Source of the DNA: Evtepia gabavorous
Lineage (GTDB): Bacteria; Bacillota; Clostridia; Oscillospirales; Oscillospiraceae
Assembly (NCBI RefSeq): GCF_003425665.1
Contig: NZ_QQRQ01000010.1
Span: forward strand, 1-64,000
Length of the DNA stretch: 64,000 nucleotides
Direction of reading: 5' to 3'
The notes beneath the pieces were generated by a model, which saw nothing but the letters and a program-made list of their open reading frames with translations, did no database searches and was not told where the DNA came from. Each line of letters opens with the position of its first letter. Within the stretch, counting starts at the first letter, position 1. Positions 58,231-64,000 of this stretch are shown in pieces. Both the position numbers and the translations under genes were made by a program.

Positions 58231-60111
58231 TTAAACCGCTGCGCTGGCTGCTATGCTGCCTTTGCGCGGTTCTTCTTTAGGCAGCTGGCTAACAGTAGAA
58301 TAAACGCCTTTTTTCATGTCCTCAGCCCGGATCAGGGATTTCTTAGCGTCCATTTCCGCTTTTTTCTTCGCCTTGATTTTGTCCTCATATCGTTTTTGTG
58401 CGCCGCTGGCTTTCCGCTTCAAATAGTTCTGATGAAGCCTGTCCTTGCGTTCTTCTTTTTTCCGCAGTTCTTCCTGTTCCTCCGTGGTTAAAGGAACCGG
58501 CTGTAAGGATGGTGGAATATAGCGTCCTAAAAAATTAAAGTAGATTTCAATTTCCTGCGTGGTATCCTGACTGCCTTTTCGGGAGCGTTCATGGACAAGG
58601 ATTTTCTCTACAAACTCGTTGAGCATGGTATTTGTCAGCGTGTCAAAATTCTCGTACTTATCAATCAGGGCTATAAATTTCTCTGCTGATTTCTGGCTCT
58701 GCTCATAGCCGGTAACAGCCTTTTCCAACTCCGCAATTTCAATCTCAAGTGTGTCCTGCTCTTTGGCATACTGTGCATCAAGCGCCTTATATCGTGTATC
58801 CGGCAGCTTGCCGAGGGCGTTATCCTCATAGATTTTGCAAATCAGTTTTTCCAGTTCTCCGGCTCTCTTTTGGGCAGTAGCCAGACGCCTGCGCTTTTTC
58901 GATATATCGGCACTCTGTTGAGCAACCTGCGTCTCCTGAACAGTGTGAATAAATTCCGTCCGGTCATTTCTCGAATATTCAGCGATAGCCCGGAGTGTGT
59001 CGGAAACCAATGTCAGAACAGCACTCTCATTGATACGGTGTTGTGTAAGGCATAGTGTCCCACACGGAACTTTGGTATAATTGGAACAGGTATATTGAGA
59101 AATCCGCTTGCCATTGTTGGTGCGGTGGACATACATCTTGCCGCCACAATCGGCACAATAGAGTAAGCCTGTGAGGGGAGCTGCTTCGCCCCAGCCGTTT
59201 GGATAACGCCGTACATTGCTGCGGATTTTCTGCACCAGATCAAAGGTCTGCTGGTCGATAATGGCTTCATGGGTATTCTCAAAGATCGTCCACTCGTCCT
59301 CAGAAACATAGTGGCTTTTCTTGTCCTTAAAGTGCTTGCGGGTCTTGAAATTGATGGTGTGCCCCAAATACTCTCGTTTTTTCAAAATGTTCACGATGGT
59401 AGATGATCCCCATCCATAGGGGTCTTTGACCGGCTTTGAACGGTTCACACCCTCGTTGAAGCGGGCAAGGTGTACGACAGGAATTTCAATCCGGTCTGCG
59501 GATAATTTGCAGGCGATCTGATAAGGCCCATATCCCTCCAGCGTGAGGGAAAAGATACGGCGTACCACTTCGGCGGCTTCCTCATCTACCAGCCAATGTT
59601 CCCGCTTTTCATCCCACAAGTAGCCGTAAATCACGGTGCCTGTCAGGTGCTTACCGCTCATGCCTTTTGACTTAAACACAGAGCGGATTTTCCGGCTGGT
59701 ATCACGGGCGTAAAATTCATTCATGATGTTGCGGAACGGGGTAAAATCGTCATCGCCTTTCAGACTGTCCACACCGTCGTTGATGGCGATCAGCCGAACT
59801 CCACGCTGCCGCAAAACCTCCATGACCTGACCGACCTTCAGATAGTCGCGCCCCAACCGGCTCATGTCCTTGATGACGATTGCCTCTACACGCCCTGCCT
59901 CCACTTCCTCCATCATCGCCAAAAATCCAGGGCGGTCAAAACGGGTGCCTGAGATACCGTCATCGGTAAAGTGCGTAGGGTTTGGCAGTCCATTCCGGCG
60001 GGCAAAATCCTCTAACATCTGTTTTTGGTTGGATATGGAATTGCTCTCGCCCTGTAACTCATCGTCCCGGCTCAGGCGCTCGTACAGTGGGGTGATTTTT
60101 TCGTTTCTCAT
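58231..60111 (-). CDS. Large serine recombinase (TndX/TnpX-like)
   Basis: 626 residues. Catalytic serine in LYERLSRDDELQGES (about residue 15); resolvase core GISGTRFDRPGFLAMMEEVEAG and MSRLGRDYLKVGQVME; recombinase domain (GYLWDEKREHWLVDEEAAEVVRRIFS, in parts); zinc beta-ribbon CADCGGKM...CSNY with C-terminal coiled coil. It excises and integrates the element without duplication, using GA core dinucleotides in this family. In the integrated state its promoter lacks a good -35. The start follows AGGAGGTACAGCT. Confidence 0.95.
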   Translation of the reverse strand: MRNEKITPLYERLSRDDELQGESNSISNQKQMLEDFARRNGLPNPTHFTDDGISGTRFDRPGFLAMMEEVEAGRVEAIVIKDMSRLGRDYLKVGQVMEVLRQRGVRLIAINDGVDSLKGDDDFTPFRNIMNEFYARDTSRKIRSVFKSKGMSGKHLTGTVIYGYLWDEKREHWLVDEEAAEVVRRIFSLTLEGYGPYQIACKLSADRIEIPVVHLARFNEGVNRSKPVKDPYGWGSSTIVNILKKREYLGHTINFKTRKHFKDKKSHYVSEDEWTIFENTHEAIIDQQTFDLVQKIRSNVRRYPNGWGEAAPLTGLLYCADCGGKMYVHRTNNGKRISQYTCSNYTKVPCGTLCLTQHRINESAVLTLVSDTLRAIAEYSRNDRTEFIHTVQETQVAQQSADISKKRRRLATAQKRAGELEKLICKIYEDNALGKLPDTRYKALDAQYAKEQDTLEIEIAELEKAVTGYEQSQKSAEKFIALIDKYENFDTLTNTMLNEFVEKILVHERSRKGSQDTTQEIEIYFNFLGRYIPPSLQPVPLTTEEQEELRKKEERKDRLHQNYLKRKASGAQKRYEDKIKAKKKAEMDAKKSLIRAEDMKKGVYSTVSQLPKEEPRKGSIAASAAV

Positions 60112-60133
60112 AGCTGTACCTCCTGAAACAAAA

Positions 60134-60196
60134 ATGCTCTAAGTGATTGCTTCACTAACCATGACAAAATCATGATTAAGAAGTCACTTAGAGCAT
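60134..60196. repeat. 13-bp inverted repeat in the recombinase leader
   Basis: ATGCTCTAAGTGA (60134-60146) and TCACTTAGAGCAT (60184-60196), perfect; with a TTTTTG tail on the minus strand. Between them is CATGA-CAAAA-TCATG. It may be a recombinase binding site or an attenuator in the recombinase transcript. Confidence 0.75.
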
Positions 60197-60197
60197 A
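60192..60197 (-). promoter_or_regulatory. TATGCT half-promoter at the right end
   Basis: -10-like hexamer on the minus strand, pointing at the recombinase. In the integrated state the hexamer 17 bases upstream is CGACAA (host); in the circular form it is TTGACA. Confidence 0.6.
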
Positions 60198-60207
60198 TAT
60201 CACCAGG

Positions 60208-60209
60208 GA
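60208..60209. other. Right end of the element: GA core (attR)
   Basis: Element TATATCACCAGG, core GA, then host CGGACTTGTCGG. With the left end it would give host GTCTCTCCAGAGACGGACTT on excision, in frame. Confidence 0.75.
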
Positions 60210-61204
60210 CGGACTTGTCGGAATTTTTGACGGAGTCCGAGCGGGGCGTGGCGGAATGGGTGTTTAAGAACAACAAGCACGCCGGCGCCACCACCAACAC
60301 CCTGCCCAGCGCCAAGTGCCTGTATATGTCCATCCGGGGCACCGGCGGCGCCCTGGCTGTGGCGGCCATCGTCACCAAGAACCGGGAGAAGCCCGAGGCC
60401 TTTGAGAAGAATTTTATGGTGGCGATTCTGGATGAGTGCGGCCTGGCCCTGGAGAAGGAGATGACGGTCCGGGAGAAGCAGGCGGTGGAGGAACGGGCCC
60501 ACCAGGAGACCCTCCGGGCCAACCTTCTCCGGGCCATCTCCCACGATCTGCGCACCCCCCTGACCAGCATCTCCGGCAATGCCAATATTCTGATGGAGGG
60601 CCGGGGGCAGCTGTGCCAGGAAAAGCTCCAGGCCCTGTATACCGCCATTTATGACGATTCCATGTGGCTTATTGACCTGGTGGAAAACCTGCTGTCCATC
60701 ACCCGCATTGAGGATGACAAGCTGGGCCTGAAAACCCAGCCGGAGCTGCTGGAGGAGATCTTCCAGGAGGCCCTGCAGCATCTGGACCGAAACGCCAGCC
60801 AGCATCAGATCTCCGTGGAGCTGGAGGACGACCTGCTCATGGCCAACGTGGATGCCCGCCTCCTGGTGCAGGTGGTCATCAACATTGTCAACAACGCCAT
60901 TAAGTACACCCCCGAGGGCTCCCATATCACCCTGTCCGCCCATCGGGAGGGGGACCAGGTGGAGGTGGAGATTGCCGACGACGGACCGGGGATTGACCAG
61001 GACGCCAAGGATCGGATCTTTGACATGTTCTATACCGCGGATAAGAAACGGGGGGACAGCCGGCGGGGGTTGGGGCTGGGGCTGTCGCTGTGCAAGTCCA
61101 TCATCAATGCCCACGGCGGAACCATCCAGGCCGTGGACAACCATCCCCAGGGGACCATTTTCCGCTTCACCCTGGGCGCAGTGGAGGAGACAAACCATGA
61201 ATAA
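60210..61204 (+). pseudogene. kdpD: KdpD sensor kinase, C-terminal fragment
   Basis: Rest of the GAF domain (TESERGVAEWVFKNNKHAGATTNTLPSAKCLYMSIR, in parts) and the kinase: H-box LLRAISHDLRTPLTSISG, N-box INIVNNAIKY, G1 ADDGPGIDQDA, G2 GLGLGLSLCKSI. It lacks the KdpD, USP and membrane parts, so could not sense normally; a TTG at 60215 might allow a soluble kinase fragment. Its stop overlaps kdpE by 8 bases. Confidence 0.92.
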
Positions 61205-61922
61205 ACCGCAGATTCTTTTTGTGGAGGATGACACGGCGGTGGGCAACCTCATCGCCACAACGCTGGAGACCCAGAACTATCAGTTTCACCGGGCCAAGAC
61301 CGGGGCGGGGGCGCTGATGGACGCCCTGTCCTACCGGCCGGATGTGATGCTGCTGGACCTGGGACTGCCGGACATGGACGGCATTGAGATCATCAAAAAA
61401 ATCCGCTCCTGGAGCAATCTCCCCATCATTGTGGTCTCTGCCCGGGGGGAGGACGCGGACAAGGTGGTGGCCCTGGACGCGGGGGCTGACGACTACTTGA
61501 CCAAGCCCTTTTCCGTGGAGGAGCTGCTGGCCCGCATCCGCGTGGCGCTGCGCCGGGTGCGCTATGACAGCCAGAAAACCAGCGCCGAGGCCGCCCTCTA
61601 TGAGAATGGGGACTTGAAAATTGACTATGCCGGCGGCCGGGCCTGCTGCCGGGGGGCGGAGATGAAACTCACCCCCATGGAGTATAAGCTGCTGTGCCTG
61701 CTGGCCAAGAACACCGGCAAGGTGCTGACCCACAACTATATCATCAGTGAGATTTGGGGGGTCTCCGCCGGGGAGGCCGTGGCGGAGATTCCCTCTCTGC
61801 GGGTGTTTATGGCCACCCTGCGCAAGAAGCTGGAGCTGGACCCCAGCCATCCCCAATACATCCAGACCCACGTGGGGGTGGGTTACCGGATGATTCGGCA
61901 GAGGCAGGAGGACGAGAGCTGA
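61197..61922 (+). CDS. kdpE: Response regulator KdpE
   Basis: 241 residues; receiver with FVEDD, Asp in MLLDLGLPDMDG (about residue 52) and KPFSVEELLARI; winged helix LTPMEYKLLCLLAKNTGKVLTHNYIISE. Cognate partner of KdpD; controls potassium genes. Translationally coupled to the kdpD C-terminal half, so expression may be changed by the element upstream. Paralogue at 38207-38926. Confidence 0.93.
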   Translation: MNKPQILFVEDDTAVGNLIATTLETQNYQFHRAKTGAGALMDALSYRPDVMLLDLGLPDMDGIEIIKKIRSWSNLPIIVVSARGEDADKVVALDAGADDYLTKPFSVEELLARIRVALRRVRYDSQKTSAEAALYENGDLKIDYAGGRACCRGAEMKLTPMEYKLLCLLAKNTGKVLTHNYIISEIWGVSAGEAVAEIPSLRVFMATLRKKLELDPSHPQYIQTHVGVGYRMIRQRQEDES

Positions 61923-61939
61923 CTGTCCCGCCCCAGCAG

Positions 61940-61975
61940 AGCGCCGCCGTGCTGTTTTGGCACGGCGGCGCTTTT
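61940..61975 (+). terminator. Terminator after kdpE
   Basis: Perfect 13-bp stem AGCGCCGCCGTGC / GCACGGCGGCGCT followed by TTTT. Confidence 0.88.
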
Positions 61976-62144
61976 GACATCTTCTGGCGGTACAGGCAGA
62001 AGGGTGGGAAAAACAGGGGCAAGATTTGTGGAATCTTAATCTTAGACCGGAACTCTTATGGGCACACTAATTACTTCTGTGCTACCATAACCTCAGCAAT
62101 CCAAACGTAATCCAAGACCTGCATTGTGAGGTGTTTTTATTATT

Positions 62145-63302
62145 ATGGTTGAATTTCAACAGGTCTGCATGGCTTACAAGGAAAAAGAAGTTTTGAACAA
62201 TGTGGATTTAACCATTCAGGATGGTGAGTTTTTTGTGCTCATTGGTTCCAGCGGCTGTGGGAAAACCACGCTGCTCAAGAGCATCAACAAGCTCCTGCCC
62301 GTTCAGCAGGGAACCCTGAAGATCAACGGGACTCCGGTGTCCCAGATTAAGGTCAACCAGCTGCCCAACCTGGTGGGATATGTGGTCCAGGCCGGGGGCC
62401 TGTTCCCCCATCTGACGGTGGAGGAGAACATCGCCCTGGTGATGAAAGTGGCCCAGTACCCCAAGGAGCAGATCCATGACCGGGTGACCGCCATGCTGAA
62501 GATGGTGAACCTGGACCCGGCCCTGTACCGCAACCAGTATCCCTCCCAGCTGTCCGGCGGACAGCAGCAGCGTGTGGGGGTGGCCCGGGCCTTTGCGGTG
62601 GACCCGCCCATCGTCCTCATGGACGAACCCTTCTCGGCCCTGGACCCCATGACCCGGTCAGAGCTGCAGAATGAGATTCACGCCCTGCAAAAGAAGACAG
62701 GGAAAACCATCATCTTTGTCACCCACGACATGGATGAGGCCATCAAGCTGGCCGACCGCATCTGCATCATCCAGAGCGGGCATATCGTCCAGTGCGACAC
62801 ACCGGAGAACATCCTGAAGCATCCGGCCAATCAGTATGTCAGTACCTTCATCGGGGAAAACCGCCTGTGGTCCAACCCGGGGTACATCCGGGCCGCCGAT
62901 ATCATGCGCCTGCGGCCCAAGACCGTCAACCGGGGGCGGACGGTCCTCCAAGCCCTGCAAATGATGCGCCAGGGCGGCGTGGACAGTCTGCTTATGGTGG
63001 ATGAGAAGGAGCACCTGTTGGGCGTGGTGTGGCTGACAGAACTGATGGAGGAGCGGGATGGCTCGGCTCCCGTGGAGGATTACCTGTCTGACGACTATGT
63101 GGCCGTGGAGGAGGACACCACCCTCCAGGAGATCATCGCCAACATTGACTATGACGCGGCGGGCATCATCCCGGTGGTGGACCGGCAGCGGATTCTCCGG
63201 GGCTTCCTCACCAAGAGCAGCCTCCTGGCGACCATGAGCCGCCAGTTCGTCCCGGAGCAGAGAGAAGGGGAGAGGAGCGGTGTGATATGCGCTACGCACT
63301 GA
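62145..63302 (+). CDS. Osmoprotectant ABC transporter ATP-binding protein with CBS domains (OpuCA-like)
   Basis: 385 residues. Walker A GSSGCGKTTLLKSINKL (about residues 36-52), Q-loop VVQAGGLFPHLTVEEN, signature [15 protein letters not shown], Walker B IVLMDEPFSALDP; two CBS domains in the C-terminal 130 residues (LQMMRQGGVDSLLMVDEKEHLLGVVW; YDAAGIIPVVDRQRILRGFL) that in OpuA/OpuCA sense ionic strength. It takes up glycine betaine or related compounds. It follows a potassium locus, fitting osmotic adaptation. The start follows GTGAGGTG. Confidence 0.92.
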   Translation: MVEFQQVCMAYKEKEVLNNVDLTIQDGEFFVLIGSSGCGKTTLLKSINKLLPVQQGTLKINGTPVSQIKVNQLPNLVGYVVQAGGLFPHLTVEENIALVMKVAQYPKEQIHDRVTAMLKMVNLDPALYRNQYPSQLSGGQQQRVGVARAFAVDPPIVLMDEPFSALDPMTRSELQNEIHALQKKTGKTIIFVTHDMDEAIKLADRICIIQSGHIVQCDTPENILKHPANQYVSTFIGENRLWSNPGYIRAADIMRLRPKTVNRGRTVLQALQMMRQGGVDSLLMVDEKEHLLGVVWLTELMEERDGSAPVEDYLSDDYVAVEEDTTLQEIIANIDYDAAGIIPVVDRQRILRGFLTKSSLLATMSRQFVPEQREGERSGVICATH

Positions 63303-64000
63303 GCGACTACTTAGAGATCTATGTGACCAAATGGGATGAGCTGGTGGAGGAGTTCCTGCGCCATCTATCTATGACCAGTCTGGCGGTTCTGCTGGCCCTG
63401 GTGATCGGGGTCCCTCTGGGTATCTTCATCACCCGGCACAAAAAGCTCTCCGCGGTGGTCATCGCGGTGGCCAACGTGATGCAGTCCATTCCCTGCATGG
63501 CGCTGCTGGCCCTGGGCATCCCGGTCTTTGGAATTGGGGAAAAGCTGGCCGTGTTTATGGTCTTTGTCTATGCTTTCCTGCCCATCCTGAAGAATACCTA
63601 CACAGGGATCGCGGGGATCTCCCCGGTCTCCCTGGAGGTGGCCCGGGGCATCGGGCTGACCCGGGCCCAACAGTTGACCCGGGTGGAACTGCCCATGGCG
63701 GTGCCCTATGTGATGTCGGGCATCCGCATTGCCGCGGTCTCCGCGGTGAGCACCATGACCATTGCGGCCTTTGCCGGTGCCAACGGCTTGGGTTGGTTTA
63801 TCGTGCTGGGCATGAACTCCAGAAACTATCCCCTGACCCTCATGGGGGCAGTGGCCGCCTCGGTGATGGCCCTGGCCCTGGACTTCCTCCTGGGCCGGGT
63901 GGAGAAGGCGGTGACCAGTGAGGGCCTGCTGCCGCCGGATCAGATCAAAAATCTGTCCCGTACCGTCCGCCGCCGCCGGCGGAACGTGGCCTGGGGACTG
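63287..64000 (+). CDS. Osmoprotectant ABC transporter permease (OpuCB-like), runs off the right edge
   Basis: At least 238 residues. Permease part: LSDYLEIYVTKWDEL, LIGVPLGIFITRHKKLS-like segment, and the EAA loop VARGIGLTRAQQLTRVELPMAVPYVMSGIRIAAVSAVSTMTIAAF (in parts). The frame is still open at the right edge (RRRRRNVAWGL), so a substrate-binding domain may be fused C-terminally as in some OpuC-type proteins. The start overlaps the ATPase stop by 16 bases. Confidence 0.88.
   Translation, partial: MRYALSDYLEIYVTKWDELVEEFLRHLSMTSLAVLLALVIGVPLGIFITRHKKLSAVVIAVANVMQSIPCMALLALGIPVFGIGEKLAVFMVFVYAFLPILKNTYTGIAGISPVSLEVARGIGLTRAQQLTRVELPMAVPYVMSGIRIAAVSAVSTMTIAAFAGANGLGWFIVLGMNSRNYPLTLMGAVAASVMALALDFLLGRVEKAVTSEGLLPPDQIKNLSRTVRRRRRNVAWGL

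Larger units (their letters stand above)
44572..60207. mobile_element. Tn4451/Tn5397-like integrative mobilizable element inserted in kdpD (about 15.6 kb)
   Basis: Bounded by GA dinucleotides at 44572-44573 and 60208-60209. Content: large serine recombinase, TnpV- and TnpW-like proteins, DnaC-like ATPase and replisome-organiser-like protein, cysteine-rich VLP protein, relB-yafQ, MOBQ relaxase with oriT, DUF3847, three sigma-like regulators, ABC transporter plus lipoprotein, two-component system, HTH proteins. GC content is clearly lower than the host's. kdpD reading frame continues exactly across the element if it is removed. Confidence 0.93.

Noticed and set aside
44571-60210. CCAG as the recombination core instead of GA
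   Set aside because: Both ends share CCAG and GAC; GA fits the known core of the TnpX/TndX family, and either choice gives the same spacing of the joint promoter. Not fully excluded.
1-64000. tRNA, rRNA or CRISPR loci
   Set aside because: I looked for cloverleaf-type arms, conserved rRNA stretches and regularly spaced repeats and saw none that I could support by eye; a covariance search was not possible.

Overview
The window is a chromosomal segment from a GC-rich, spore-forming member of the Clostridia. Codon use, the spoIIGA-sigE pair, the acetylase branch of diaminopimelate synthesis and the general gene mix suggest the Oscillospiraceae (Flavonifractor/Lawsonibacter-like). That placement is inferred from gene content, not from a marker gene. 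The host backbone is strongly GC-rich. One block, about 44.57-60.21 kb, has visibly lower GC and different gene content and is a mobile element.

Layout. 0-5.7 kb: housekeeping genes (pgi, UPF0210/ACT pair, yfbR-like nucleotidase; mtaB-thyA-folA operon). 5.8-14.6 kb: MFS transporter, tandem LuxR-type regulators, ECF sigma/anti-sigma pair, a TetR gene and membrane gene sharing one palindromic operator, and the DAP genes dapH, an M20 deacetylase and dapF. 14.7-28.2 kb: a sodium:solute symporter with a structured leader, an ADP-ribosylglycohydrolase/Nudix pair, DUF523, ArsC-like, MerR/GNAT divergent pair, an RNHCP gene with a leader ORF, two cell-surface proteins and an amino-acid ABC transporter whose binding protein appears circularly permuted. 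28.3-33.2 kb: a dehydrogenase and an ECF transporter in which both ATPases and an S-like membrane domain are fused. 33.3-37.5 kb: XRE regulator, a region with phased Spo0A boxes, spoIIGA-sigE and two exported proteins. 37.6-44.57 kb and 60.21-62 kb: a potassium locus with an orphan KdpE-like regulator, TrkH/KtrB, TrkA/KtrA, a small membrane protein, and kdpD-kdpE. 62.1-64 kb: a glycine betaine/osmoprotectant (OpuC-type) ABC transporter that runs off the right edge.

The central feature is a 15.6-kb Tn4451/Tn5397-like integrative mobilizable element inserted inside kdpD. It carries a large serine recombinase, TnpV- and TnpW-like proteins, replication-type proteins, a MOBQ relaxase with a recognisable oriT, three sigma-like regulators, a relB-yafQ toxin-antitoxin pair, and a two-component system plus ABC transporter/lipoprotein of the antimicrobial-peptide sensing type. 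The ABC promoter carries four AACCTTGC repeats at an exact 11-bp period. Removing the element between two GA dinucleotides would restore an uninterrupted 895-residue KdpD. Joining the element's ends would create a TTGACA-N17-TATGCT promoter directed at the recombinase. Element state may therefore be coupled both to recombinase expression and to potassium sensing; this is inferred from sequence only.
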